64,000 nt of DNA from Cornus controversa (GCA_026545225.1 CM048847.1:10224501-10288500); one strand, 5' to 3'. Shown: positions 46,690 to 58,594, counted from the first letter of the stretch. Notes: a model not told the origin generated them from the letters alone. Translations and numbers: made by a program.

Positions 46690-47022
46690 GGTTGTTGGCT
46701 TATAGTGCTAGCTACCTCTAATTTCTTTAGGCGATCGGCTATAGTGCCAACTGCCTTTATTCTTTTCTTTTTAGGAGATTGGCTTCTAGTGCCAGCTGCC
46801 TCTTTTCTTTCTTTTTAGGCAATCGGCTTATAGTGCCAGCTGCCTCTATTTTTTCTTTTTAGAAAATCGACTAATAGTGCCAGCTACCTCTTTTTAAGCG
46901 ATCAGCATATAGTGCCAGCTGCCTCTCTTTTTTCCTTTTAGGCGATCAGCTTATAGTGCTAGCTGCTTCTCTTTTTTCTTTTTAGGTGATCAGCTTATAG
47001 TGCCAGTTGCATTTTTTTTTTT
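46690..47022. repeat. second tandem array, about 43-bp units
   Basis: Eight units contain GGCGATCGGCTTATAGTGCC and AGCTGCCTCT. TAGTGC recurs at about 46703, 46742, 46787, 46831, 46874, 46910, 46953 and 46998. Tandem repeats after integrase are known in Tat/Ogre elements. Confidence 0.8.
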
Positions 47023-47029
47023 TTAGAAT

Positions 47030-48077
47030 TGTGTCGGGAAAAGCAAATGGCTTTGAGCATTCCTTCAAAGATGGAATATCTACACCTTGTGAATTTACAC
47101 ATAATATTTCTTCAAATGCATGGCATTCCAAGATTTCCTAATTTCTACTCTATCCCCTCGAATTCTTCAAAGTTTATAGGCACCTTTCTCGATCACCCTG
47201 ATGATCTCATATGGGCCTTCCCAGTTTGCTCCGAGCTTTCCTGCGTTGCGCTCTTTGGTGTTCTCTGTTACGTTTCTCAGAATCCAGTCTCCAAGGTTGA
47301 AATTTCTATATTTTTATCTTATTATTGTAGTAATTCAAAAGTGTTTGGTGGTAGGACGCCATACGGATCTGGGCCAAATCTCTTCGCTTTTCTAGCAAAT
47401 TCAGGTTCTGTCCAATTAGTAGGGCATTATCTTCTTATTTGAATGCCTCGGACCTGAGGATTGGTACCGCCATTTCGGTCGGTATGATTGCCTCATACCT
47501 GTAGGTGAGATTGAATGAACATTCCTTGATCGATCATCTTGGAGTTATTCGATAGGCCTATATAACGTTCAGCAATTCCTCTAGCCACCGTTCTTTTCAA
47601 TCTTCTAATTTTTTCTTTATGTTGGCGAAAATGGTTTTGTTCATTATCTCTGCTTGCCTATTTCCTTGAGGACACGATTTGGATGAGAATTTCTGGTTTA
47701 TTTCGATCGGAAGCCCCAAACGGTAGATGATGTTGTTCTATATGAACTTTTTTACTTGGACATGGGTAATTGATGCATAGGCTTCTGCTTCTACCCACTT
47801 TGTGAAGTAGTATATAACATTTGTTCTACACTGTGGAAGGGAGTGGACTTACTGAATCCATTCCCCATAGGGCAGATGGCCATGGGCTTGCCATCACGTT
47901 TAAGTCCCTTGGTGGTTGGTGCAGGATGTTAGCATGACATTGGCATTTGTCGCAACTTCTGGAGTTCTCTGTTGTATCCCAGGCCATCTTGGGACCTCCC
48001 GCCTGAAAGGTTGCCACATACTCCTTCATAGATCTCCTTTAAATCTTGTTTGCCTCTGAAGTGGTCAGGCAATATAA
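47030..48077 (-). pseudogene. Tat integrase, decayed
   Basis: Reading the minus strand: a zinc-finger tail CDKCQCHANILHQPP, start of the core SPWPSALWGMDSVSPLPSTV (first catalytic Asp, 47870-47890), frameshifted core remnants, then the C-terminal domain ([40 protein letters not shown], 47180-47300). The last block is characteristic of Tat integrases. Multiple stops interrupt it. Its N-terminal continuation is at 60353, beyond the inserted Athila element. Confidence 0.8.
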
Positions 48078-48082
48078 GTAGG

Positions 48083-49452
48083 TGATAAGCGTTAAATGTT
48101 GCACATTTAAGCCTTCTTAATTGCATATGTTGATTATGCATTTATGTTTACCTTAGTATTTTTATGCTATTTTTGTGTTTTTGCTAAATATTAGGTTTTG
48201 TCCCAAAAAGGGCGATGTTTCCGATCAAATGTTGAGGAAGTGAAGAAATCAAGAAATTCATGAAGGCATTTCGCACAATCAAGATGATGATTTCGCACAA
48301 ACGAAATCTCGATTGTGCGAAACTTTAATTTCGCACAATCGAGATTCTTCAGACTGCAAGTTGGCCACTTCTCCACTTGCCCACTTGTCCACTTGTCTTG
48401 CCACTTGCATCCATTAATGACCTTTGCACATCCTTTGGAAGGATTTTCGACTTCAAAGAGATATATGAAGGGGACATATATATATTAGGTGGATTATATA
48501 GATATATAGGCAAGGTGGGACCCTAGGACACTAGTGGATGCATATATGCATGTTTTTGAGGAAGAAAGAGAAGACTTGGAGAGGAGGAGAGAGAAAAGTG
48601 TTGAACCAAACCTTTGGAGCTTCATATCTCTGGCCATGGAGGATTGCAAGTCTCCTATGATCAACTAACTTTCCATCTAGGGTGTGGTTGAACCCCCTAG
48701 CCATTTAACTTATTCATTTTGTAGCAACTTTGGGATCCATATGTATATGTTGATTACTTAACCTAGTGTTTTTTGCAATATTTGTGAAGCTCTTCAATAT
48801 ATTCATTTGATATTATTTCTTCATCTTGTCTTAGAGTAGAAATATTTCATTTTGAATGCTCAACATTTACAACTTTCACAAAAAAATGTAAGTGATGGCT
48901 TTGTAATGGTTTTTAATGGAATATGATGTTTCTTGCTTATATAGCCCATGCCAAGATAACGTAGTTCAGACACAAGTAGGTACATTTAGAAGGTAGAATA
49001 AGTAGATAGGTTGAAGGACTATGCTTGTTAAAGATGGGCTATTTTTAGTTTGAAATCATGTTTATCTTTTGATATGTCATTATAGGCCACACGCCTAATG
49101 ACATTGTGTTACATATACTTATAGAAGATCTCATTTGCTACATACTTGGACTTGTCAGTTGGCTAGAGGTGGAAACCACCCCTAGTTCTCTCTTTCTCAA
49201 CTTTATAAAATTCTTACTTTTAATGTTCTTACATTCTATGAAGTAGTGTTAAATTCAAATCAAAAATTCTATTTTTAGGATTAAATTGGAAATTCTCTCT
49301 CAATAGTGCAATTCACCCACATACTTCTCATGTGATCGATAACCTCTATAAAGAACTGTATCTACAAAGATTTGTTCTCTTGTGAGTGGTTTAAATTATA
49401 TTTTGTTAGGCAATAGTAAGCTACAAAAATAAAGACAAATTTGGCCACATCA
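48083..49452 (+). repeat. 5' LTR of the pol-bearing Athila
   Basis: This 1370-bp LTR has a word array at 48271-48342, TATA-like boxes near 48475 and 48495, and a 3' part closely matching 58991-60347. It is also homologous to the solo LTR 62280-63643. Confidence 0.94.
48271..48342. repeat. TCGATTGTGCGA word array in the Athila LTR
   Basis: Four 12-bp words (TCGCACAATCGA or its inverse) start at 48271, 48293, 48309 and 48331, so spacing is 22, 16, 22 bp. The third is inverted relative to its neighbours, which allows stem formation. A TATA-like box follows about 130 bp downstream. Confidence 0.9.
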
Positions 49453-49458
49453 AAATTT

Positions 49459-49476
49459 TGGCGCTGTTGCAGGGGA
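49459..49476 (+). other. primer-binding site of the pol-bearing Athila
   Basis: TGGCGCTGTTGCAGGGGA, seven bases past the 5' LTR, differs slightly from the site at 27870. Confidence 0.88.
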
Positions 49477-49479
49477 GAT

Positions 49480-50884
49480 CGTTGAAGTTTGTTCGACTCT
49501 TCGGTTGCAAAATTTCTCAGAAGATGACTTGAGGCTTCATTTGTTTTCATTTTCTCTCAAAGATAGGGCCAAGTATTGGTTTAACTCCTTAGAGCCCAAT
49601 TCCATCCATTCATGGGGGGAAATGCACCATACGTTCCTAAAAAAATACTTCCCAATGGGAAAGACAAGTGATATTCGGCAAGCAATCACTGGATTTACTC
49701 AACTTGACCAAGAATAATTTCATGAGACGTAGGAAAGATTGAAAGAACTTTTAAGGTCATGTCCGCACCATGCTGTTCCAAAATGGCAGCTAGTGCAAAG
49801 TTTTTATGATGGGTTGAGTGATCAGCATAGATAAATGGTAGATTCCTCTTATGGAGGGACATTCCTTCTTAAGAGTCCTGATGAGGCATGGAGACCTTTT
49901 GAAAGCCTAAGTGAAAATTCATCTCAACGCTCCTTTTCTCGAAAGGGTAAAAAGACCCAACCTAGTAAAGGAGTATTTGAATTATCAAGGTCAGATGAGG
50001 TTGTCATACAAGTAGAGGCCCTTACTCGAAAAATTGACCAACTCATGAAGAGTGGGCTGCCTACTTCTAGCCAACCTGTTCCAAATCAGGATGGGTGTTT
50101 ATTTTGCTATAGCACTCCACATTATGTGCGGGATTGTCCTATGGTCGGTCAATGCCCCGATTATGCTCAAGAGTAATCAAATGTCGTGTACTCTAAACCA
50201 ATAAATGATCCATACTCAAATACATACAATCCTGGTTACAAGAATCATCCTGCATTCTCTTGGAAATCTCAGGAACCAAGTCCATCTTATCACGGGAAAA
50301 ATTCCTACAATTCCCAATCTCAACAGCCTCAATATAGGCTGAATCCTCAACCGTATCATCAAAAATCTCATTACCAAATTCCACCACCACCACCTCCTCC
50401 TAGAAGCCAAGGCTTCGAAGAAAGAGTGCTAAGCAATCTTGAGGCTAACACCCACTTATTGCAGTCCCATTCTCAATCAATTTCTAAGCTTAAAGCCAAT
50501 GCTCAATCTATGGCTAGGCTAGAAGCTTAAATAGGGCAGCTAGCTATTGCCTTGAATAAAAAAGAGGAAGGAAAGTTACCAAGTCAACCGGTGGTGAATC
50601 TTAAGGGTGTTCATGTGATTGATGATCCTTCATCTTCATCTTATGATGCTCTTCCTGAGCAAGTTCAATCAATCACCACCCTAAGGAGTGGTAGAGTCAT
50701 AAACTCCAAAGTTGAGCAAGAAATGAAGGAAACCATTGAGCATCCTAAAAATCCAAAAGATTCCCTCATAAATCCAAATGTGAACAAAATCTCACAAAGT
50801 CAAAAGGAAAAATCAACTGAAGTTGTATCATCACCTACTCCAAAGTGTGACACATCATTTGAACCTCCAGTTCCTTTTCCTTAA
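49480..50884 (+). pseudogene. Athila gag, N-terminally deleted
   Basis: Coding begins abruptly with EVCSTLRLQNFSEDDLRLHL, which aligns to the middle of the other Athila gag. It continues through FSLKDRAKYWFNSLEPNS and MVDSSYGGTFLLKSPDEAW to a perfect CCHC zinc knuckle CLFCYSTPHYVRDC (about 50095-50136) and a Gln/Tyr/Pro-rich tail. Stops are at 49715-49717 (TAA), 49730-49732 (TAG), 49832-49834 (TAA), 50174, 50528 and 50882, several of them at codons expected to be Gln or Trp. Gag forms the particle shell and binds RNA through the knuckle. Confidence 0.88.
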
Positions 50885-51099
50885 AGATTAAAGGAACCCT
50901 CTCATTTCAGGAAGCAAGGAGAGAAAATTCAGGACATGATGGAAATTTTTAAACAAGTGAAAATTAATCTCCCTCTCCTTGATGCTATCAGGCAAATTCC
51001 CTCATATGCTAAATACTTGAAGGACTTAGCACTCAAAAGCGTAAATCCAGGAACAATGTTCCTAAGAAATTCCTTTTAACTAAGCAAGTGAGTTCCATT

Positions 51100-52036
51100 T
51101 TTCAGCACCAAGCCCTTCATAAATTAAAAGATCTGGGTGCCCCAACTATCTCGTGCACCACACGAATTTGAAAAGATACTTCTTGATTTAGGGCCTAGTG
51201 TCAACTTGCTTCCCTTCTCAGTGTATAAGCAATTAGGTTTGGGGGAACTTAAGCCCACCACAAAAGTGTTGCAACTCGCCAACCGATCGGTGAAGCAACC
51301 ACTGAGCATCATTGAAGATGTGATCATTCAAGTGGACAAGTTTTATTTTCCAATGGATTTCATAGTCCTTGATACAAAATCTGTCCAAAATCCCGCTAGA
51401 CATATTCCAATCATTCTAGGTCGTCCATTTCTAGCTACGACAAACGCTTGCGTTAACTGTCGCACTAGCGTAATGGACATCTCTTTCGGGAATATGAAAG
51501 TTCGATTGAACATCTTTAGTGCTTCCCACCACCCATCCAATGACAAAAGTGAATGCTTTTGCGTTGATGTAGTGGAAGATCTAGTCCAAGAAGCACTGCC
51601 CTCCATTATTTCAAAGGATCTTCTCAAGGTGTGCTTAAGCCACTTCAACTATGATGACTATGACATTGAGCAATCTATAAGTGAAGTCAATTCACTGCTT
51701 CATGCCACATCTATTATGAATTCACCTAAATGGAAAGCACCAAGAGAGCCTTTGCCCCCTTTGTCAAATGCTTCCCAAACTCCTTCTCTAGTATCCCCGC
51801 CACAACTTGAGCTTAAACCTCTACCGGCTACTCTCAAGTATGCTTTCTTAGGCTGTAATAAAACCCTCCCAGTCATCATTGCTTCCAATCTCACCAATGA
51901 ACAAGAGAGAGAACTCCTCAAAGTGTTGGAAGAGCACAAGGAAGCCATAGGATGGAGTGTGGTTGATCTAAAGGGAATAGATCCTTCCATATGTATGTAC
52001 CGCATACATTTGGAAGAAGATGCAAAGACCTCATGA
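51100..52036 (+). pseudogene. Athila aspartic protease
   Basis: LLDLGPSVNLLPFSVYKQLG is the active-site region; the relative at 29642 has Ala where this copy has Pro. VDKFYFPMDFIVLDTKSVQN and HIPIILGRPFLATTNACVNC follow, then a linker toward RT (LKVLEEHKEAIGWSVVDLKG). A frame change near 51160 separates it from the upstream QVSSIFQH stretch, and another at 52030 from RT. Confidence 0.87.
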
Positions 52037-52039
52037 GAG

Positions 52040-52682
52040 GCAAACAGAGATTAAATCCAAATATGAAAATGTTGTAATAAAGGAGGTTATGAAATTGCTA
52101 GATGCGGAAATCATTTACCCCATCTCAGATAGCAAGTGGGTTAGCCCCACTTAAGTGGTACCTAAGAAATCAGGCATCACTGTGCAACCAAATGACAAGG
52201 GTGAGTTAATTCCTCAGTGCACCACCATAGGATGGAGAGTGTGCATAGATTATATGAAACTTAACTTAGCAACTAGGAAAGATCATTTTTCACTCCTATT
52301 CATCGATCAAATCCTAGAGAGGCTAGCAGGTCAAAGCTTCTATTATTTTCTAGATGGATATTCCGGCTATAATCAAGTGGCTATAGACCCGAGAGACCAA
52401 GAGAAAACCACTTTCACATGTCCATTCGGTACATTCGCCTATAGACGCATGCCTTTTGGGTTATGCAATGCACCTGCAACGTTTCATGGTGTATGGTGTC
52501 TATCTTTTCTGACATGGTGGAAAACGTTTTGGAAGTGTTCATGGATGATTTCTCTGTCTTTAGACCTTCATTTGAATCTTGTCTCCATAATCTATCCCAT
52601 GTTCTTACACGATGTCAAGAGACAAATCTCATCCTCAGTTGAGAAAAGAGCCATTTTATGGTTCAAGAAGGCCTTGTCCTAG
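52040..52682 (+). pseudogene. Athila reverse transcriptase, decayed
   Basis: Fingers and palm motifs are visible: WRVCIDYMKLNLATRKDHF, FYYFLDGYSGYNQVAI, TFACPFGTFAYRRMPFGLCN-type region (here TFTCPFGTFAY). A frameshift at about 52490 precedes the catalytic FMDD, which lies in another frame at 52538-52549. A stop (TGA, at about 52640) and the return of frame at 52658 follow. RT copies the element's RNA into DNA in the cytoplasmic particle. This copy is inactive. Confidence 0.88.
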
Positions 52683-53477
52683 GGCATATTGTGTCCAAGA
52701 GAGGAATAGAGGTTGATAAAGCCAATGTTGAACTTATTTCCAAACTTCCTCCACCATTAACGGTGAGAGAAATTCATTCATTCCTTGGGTATGCAAGATT
52801 TTACCGTCGCTTCATCAAGGACTTTAGCAAGATCTCTCGACCTTTGTGTCGCCTTCTTGAAAAAGAATCTTGTTTTACCTTTGATGTAGCGTGCCTTGAA
52901 GCTTTTGAGAAGCTACGCACGTTGCTTACACAAGCTCCAATACTCATTCCTCTAAACTGGGCTCTCCCATTTGAGGTGATGTGTGATGCATTCGATTATG
53001 CAATGGGTGCAGTTTTAGGGCAATGTGTAGACAAATTGCCTCATGCAATCTATTATGCAAGCAAAACATTTCTCGAAGCTCAAATAAATTATACCATGAC
53101 AGAAAATGAATTGCTTGCTGTGGTGTATGCCTGGACAATTTTGAGCTTATCTCTTAGGTTCAAAGGTCATTGTCTATTGTGATCTTGCTGCCCTCTGGCA
53201 TCTTTTGGCCAAGAAGGAAACCAAACCCCGACTGATTCGATGGATACTCTTGTTGCAAGAGTTTAATTTTGAGATTAGAGACAAAAAGGGAACAGAAAAT
53301 GTGGTGGTTGATCACCTCTCTAGGATTGTCATTGAGACTCTCAATGATTCCCTCCTAGTTTGTGAATCCTTTCCGAATAAACAACTTTTTGTAGTATCTA
53401 AAGAGAGCATTCCTTGGTATGCGAACATTGTCAATTTCTTGGTAACCGAAAAAATTTCATCCTCTTGGACCAAGTAA
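52658..53477 (+). pseudogene. Athila RT thumb, RNase H
   Basis: The frame gives LGHIVSKRGIEVDKANVELI, FLGYARFYRRFIKDFSKISR (connection), then RNase H: VMCDAFDYAMGAVLGQ, HAIYYASKTFLEAQINYTMT, ENELLAVVYAW. A frameshift at about 53140 moves the rest ([20 protein letters not shown]) to the frame starting at 53205. A TAA at 53475 then interrupts the way to integrase. Confidence 0.88.
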
Positions 53478-54700
53478 GAGAAGGATCGTTTCTTCTCCCA
53501 ATCTCGATCATATTATTGGGACGATCCTCAACTCTTCAAATATTATCCCGACCAGTTAATTCAGAAATGTGTCCCCGACATTGAATTCCAAAGCATTTTA
53601 AAATTCTGTCATACACTTGCGTGTGGAGAACATTTTAGTGCAAAGAAAACCGCAGCAAAAATCTTGCAATGCGAGTTTTTCTGGCCAACACTTCATCGGG
53701 ATGCATATTCGTTCTGCTGCTCTTGTGAGCGATGCCAGCGCTTCGGCGCAATGTCCCGCAAAGACATGAGGCCTCTTAACCCCATTCTTATTGTTGAGAT
53801 ATTTGACATGTGGGGCATCGATTTCATGGGACCCTTTCCACCATCCGTTGGTCATGAGTACATACTTGTGGCGGTGGACTACGTATCTAAATGGATAGAG
53901 GCTGTGGCTACCAAATCCAATGACCACGTAGTACTAGTCAAGTTTATACAAGCTAATATCTTTAGTCGATTTGGCACGCCACGAGCCCTCATCAGTGATG
54001 GAGGTAAACATTTCTGTAATCGGTTCCTCCGAACCCTTCTCACCAAATACTCCGTCACACATAAAGTAGCCACCCCCTGCCATCCTCAAACCAGTGGACA
54101 AATGGAAGTATCCAATCGGGAAATAAAGAATATACTTGAAAAAATAGTTCGGCCTGACCGGAAAGATTGGTCATTACGCTTAAATGATGCACTATGGGCT
54201 TACCGAACTACATATAAAACTCCCATTGCAATGTCACCTTACCGGTTGGTATATGGAAAAGCTCGCCATCTTCCGATTAAATTAGAGCACAAGGCTATGT
54301 GGGCCACTAAAGCATCAACTTTGATATAAAATTAGCCGACTCAAATCGAAGGCTCAAGTGAATGAATTGGAAGAATTATGACATGATGCGTATGAGAACG
54401 CTAAAATCTATAAGGAAAGATCTAAGGCCTTTCATGATCGCAATATTCGAGTCAAAATATTTTCTCCGGGATAAAATGTATGGTTGTACAACTCGCGGCT
54501 CCGTTTGTTCCCTAGAAAACTTCGCTCCCGTTGGGATGGTCCATTTCTGGTACATTCTGTTGCTCCTCATAGAGGGATGGCACATTTTCAAAGTCAATGG
54601 ACAACGGTTAAAACCATGTGTGGATGACCAAACAAGGATGGAGTATGTGGATGTTGTCAATTTGATGGATCCCATATATGTTGACTTGTAAGCCAATTCT
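53478..54700 (+). pseudogene. Athila integrase
   Basis: The frame includes an HHCC finger (CHTLACGEH ... CCSCERC), then the core [20 protein letters not shown] (Asp near 53820), [10 protein letters not shown] (Asp near 53998) and [14 protein letters not shown] (Glu near 54103). Asp and Glu are separated by 35 residues, so the catalytic triad D,D35E is intact. [20 protein letters not shown] follows. After 54329 the C-terminal part continues with frameshifts (FSPGDK-like region, 54440-54620). Only the stop at 53475 separates it from RNase H. Confidence 0.9.
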
Positions 54701-54863
54701 AACGTCAAGCCATAGACGTACAATGTGGCACAACCATGGTTGCTATCATGCACCCATGAAGTCCCTATAATCCAAAGCAAATTTGTATCTAAGTGCTGAA
54801 AAATTAGAGTCAAGTAATCATCAAATAAAGTGTTCAAAAAAAAAATTATTTCTACAATCCCAT

Positions 54864-55018
54864 TTCGATTGTGCGAAATTCGCACTTCGCACAATCGAGA
54901 TTTGGAGGAAAAATTAAGAGATTCTGCAGAGTGCAAAGTCCCGAGAGGTGAGTTCCTTCGATTGCACTTCGAACAATCGAAATCTCGATTGTGCGAAATT
55001 CACATTTCACACAATCAA
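54864..55018. repeat. internal TCGATTGTGCGA word array
   Basis: Words start at 54864 and 54886 (22 bp), then 54958, 54969, 54985 and 55007 (11, 16, 22 bp). It is the same word as in this element's LTRs. The array lies between integrase and the extra ORF and is followed at about 55047 by a TATA-like GTATATATTTT. Confidence 0.88.
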
Positions 55019-55046
55019 AAAAGGCACGAGCGCAGCACATGCACTT

Positions 55047-55057
55047 ACGTATATATT
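55047..55057 (+). promoter_or_regulatory. TATA-like box after the internal word array
   Basis: ACGTATATATTTTG lies about 30 bp past the last word and 500 bp before the extra ORF. The order word array, TATA, leader repeats that of the LTR. Whether a promoter exists is inference. Confidence 0.35.
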
Positions 55058-55553
55058 TTGAACCCACCCCTTCACCATTATTTCTTCCTACCCCTTACGA
55101 CCCATGCACTCCTCCCCTTCGTCTGAACACCCACCACCATCATCTCAGGATCTTCCCTTCTCACTCAACCACCCCCATCCATCATCCGACTAGAGCCAAC
55201 CTCCTTGGACGCGCACCCACGAAGGGAGACCACTTCGGGACTCATCTTTTCATGTGGCTAGAGCTTCCACTTCGGGTAATTTAAATCCATGCTATTTACT
55301 AGACTTTGTCCACCTTTCAGATTGGATTGCATGATGTTAAGTTTGAGTAGAGTTATTGTTAAGCAACTTTGTGGGTGATTTTGGGGCATATGAATGGAGT
55401 GGATACCTTACCATGGTTAGAATAGTTTCGGGGTGAGGAGAGTTCATGTTCTGTATGGACAGTGATAGGGTGCTTTGAGCATGTTCTTGGATTCCATATT
55501 TTGATGCCGTGTCTTAGAATAGATTTTGTGTAAATTACAGGCAGTAAAGGGGT

Positions 55554-56780
55554 ATGCCTCGTGTGAAGAATCCCGGTATCCAGATTCAAGATGTATTGGG
55601 TAGAGCTTGGCGCACTCGGGGATTTCATCCCGAGCATATTTTTGACCCCGTGGAGTTTGAGACGCGTCGTGACACATCATGGGCTGTGGCAGAGCTACGG
55701 CGACGCCAGCTTGATAGACTGCTCCAACTGTCATCCGACATCGCATATAGTAGGCTGGTGCAGGTCTTTTATGAGCATATGATGTACTCATGCACCTTGC
55801 CCGGTACTCTACAGACTGTGGTGGGAGTTACTACGATCACCATCACGGTGAGTCAGATTGCCCAGCTCATAGGCCGCCCACACCTACAGCCTCCGGATAT
55901 GGTCGACCAGGATGGCCGTCCGCTCTTCAGGGAGTTCCTCTCATCAGACACCACCGTGTTCTCCATGGTCATGGATATGTGCAATGGGGAGTTTACCACC
56001 CCCAATCAAAATTGCACAAGTAAATCCATGTGCTCGACGGACTTATGGTTCTTGGATACCATCCTTATCAAGAACGCATGTCCTTTAGGACATGTGGCGG
56101 AGCACCGGGGTGACCTTCTTCACTGCTTATATGTAGCCCATACTGGCACATGATTTTTTGTCCCATCGCTCAATTAGGGGCAAATGTATAAAGTGTGGGA
56201 CACTTTGTTCCGGAAGACGAACAAGAGAGCTGCTACTTGGTAGCTGCCGTTCCCATACTTGGTCATGGCCTTTCTTTGGGAGGCCAATATCCCCTTCAGT
56301 ACTACGGACATCCAGATAGGACTGCCTCCCCATTTCCAGCACACTCACTAGGTACGGGTCCGTAGGCATCTAGACCAGCAGCAGCACCAGGGGCAGGAGA
56401 GTGAGGCCATGGACATGGAGGATCCCTTTGCATTGGTAGATGAGGACGAGCCTATAGAGAGTGAGCCCTCGGATGTGGTGGTGGAGGAGGATTCAACTGG
56501 TCTGAGCCATGAGCAGTTTGATATATTGGCCACCGGATACTCCTGTCTGGCGACAGATGTAGAGAGGCTGTAGCAGGGTTTTGACAAGCACGTTCGGGTG
56601 ACTAAGACCCAGATAGCTGCCATGAGAGGGGATATTATATCTCTGACTTAGGGTCAGAGAGCATTGATTGATGAGTTTTGGCCATTCTGACAGGACCTCC
56701 GGACTATGTTGCATGGTCCGGTTGCCACTTCGACTTCTGCACCACCCACCGAGCCCCTCCCCCACCACTCACCCTGGATT
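55554..56780 (+). pseudogene. extra ORF of the pol-bearing Athila
   Basis: The first 199 residues are open: MPRVKNPGIQIQDVLGRAWR, AYSRLVQVFYEHMM, TDLWFLDTILIKNACPLGHV, HRGDLLHCLYVAHTGT. Beyond the stop at 56151 the frame continues with several stops through an acidic stretch (MDMEDPFALVDEDEP) and a helical end to about 56780. The domain is of the same type as 31349-32572 and 2221-2571. A possible acceptor site (TTACAG, 55536-55541) just before the ATG would allow a spliced subgenomic RNA. Function is unknown. Confidence 0.72.
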
Positions 56781-58580
56781 AGTTTAGCATTTTTCTATTT
56801 TATTTTCAATTTTAGTTCTGTATTTATTTTCAATAGGCCATGTAGGCCATGTCTTCGGATTTTATTTTATGTATTCCATCATTTCACTTTGTACTGAACA
56901 TGTTTTGCGCATTTATGGAATGCAGCTTGGATTTAATTATAATTTTTATTCACTGTATTTCTTTTACATTTAGCAACAAGACCGCTGTCACCAATGCTCT
57001 GACTATGTATGTAGTACCAATTTACTAATTGGCATATGCACGATACAGTTGATAATTTCCTTTTATTAAAGCCTGGTTTCAATTCCCAATACTGTTGAGA
57101 TTGCTTCAACACAGTATGGCTTTAATAAAGAAAGGCAGCCCCTTTGCATACTATACGTTAGTATGCCTGGATAATCAATATCTTATCGCATATGCCTCTT
57201 AGCAAATTGGGAGCCACCAGTTCAGAGTTTAGAATGAAGCTTAAAGATGCTAAAAATCATAATCATAATCATACAAATAAATCAATGTGGTTGCATAATT
57301 GCTTTATCTTTTTATTTTTTTTATTTTCATTTATTTACTTTTTGTTCCCCCGTAATGCTCGTGGTATACAGTTGATGATCCATGCAGGTTTTGCTACTCA
57401 CGTGGCCCACTGCTCATAATTCACTGCTGTTTCTATCAAGAACCGCTTTCCCGGTAATTTTGTTCCTTTCTCTTCTCTTCAAATCATTGCGGACAATGTT
57501 TGATTTAAGTTTGGGGCTATGCGGTATACCACGTGCATATGCTTGCAACTGTTCAACTCTTTTGTTTCTTATTGACGTTGTAATACAATTTTGTCCATTT
57601 TTGTCATGATGTCTGGTTTTATAAGGGAAGACTATCCCAATAAATGTTCGAGGCAAATGCAGCAGGTAATTAGGAGCTTTGGGCAGTGTAAATACCCTTA
57701 CTTTTGCAAGTTATCTATTAGGTTAGAATGGTCCACATTTTTGTTCAATTGTGAATATGGTACAATTCTTACCCTAAATTTGTCCTTAACAGCACAAACT
57801 AGCACACATGCATTTTAAGTTGTGGGGTATAAGTCTGATGGAGAATTTTGTAAATTTCTATTTTTATTAGAATGACTTAGAGAATGTGTCTTCCGGTTCT
57901 TCAAATTTAAAAAAAAAAAGGAGAAAAATTTGCGCAATAAGCCTTCTCACTCAATAAATCGGGTCTCTGTGCCTCATGAAGCATAGAGTATTCGCGTATA
58001 AGTGTGTAAGGTTGAGTCATAATGAAGCGGGTGGCTTTTTAAGCTCATCGCCTTGAAAGCTCGGCTATTAAGTCTTAAGGGTGTCTTTTCACCTAATGCC
58101 CTAAAATCGTTTGATTTGGGAGTCATTGACCCAACACCGCTACATGGGCTTTCAAGAAAGCAAAAAGAGTTTAAGCATTGCACAGTCATCCACACACAAG
58201 CATTCATGCATGCTTCGCGGTAATGAACCACAGTGTCGCGCTTTCTATGAGTTTTTCTTCTAAAAATAGATGTGTCCTTGTATTCTCCAACTATGATGAT
58301 AAGTCACACGTTAGAATGGATGTTCACTTTTCAAAGAGGATTTTAAGGTTGGCGTTGATATTTTTGTCCAAATTGACCATTATGTGGGGACTGTCATCTA
58401 ACTCTAGTTTGCAAAGGTTCATTTTTGTTAAATGTCCACATAGCTCCATAATACTTGCTACATTTGTCAGGCATGAGATTAATGGGTAATCATCCCTTAT
58501 CTAGTTAATGACTGATAAATAATCCATTTTTGCATAAGTTAGTTCATTTTATTCTGCATTGCTAAGGGACTAGCAATATG
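56781..58580 (+). other. 3' untranslated region of the pol-bearing Athila
   Basis: It is noncoding, with a T-rich first part and AAGTTTGGGG-like tracts (57506, 58580). The block 57955-58190 matches 33440-33690 of the other Athila, including a hairpin CTCTGTGC/GCATAGAG around CTCATGAA. Confidence 0.7.
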
Positions 58581-58581
58581 T

Positions 58582-58592
58582 AAGTTTGGGGG
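58582..58592 (+). other. polypurine tract of the pol-bearing Athila
   Basis: AAGTTTGGGGG directly precedes the 3' LTR start TGATAAGCG (58595). Confidence 0.85.
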
Positions 58593-58594
58593 TG

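Noticed and set aside
47029-47442. Plus-strand frame of 137 residues
   Set aside because: The minus strand encodes the Tat integrase C-terminus here; the plus frame is its shadow.
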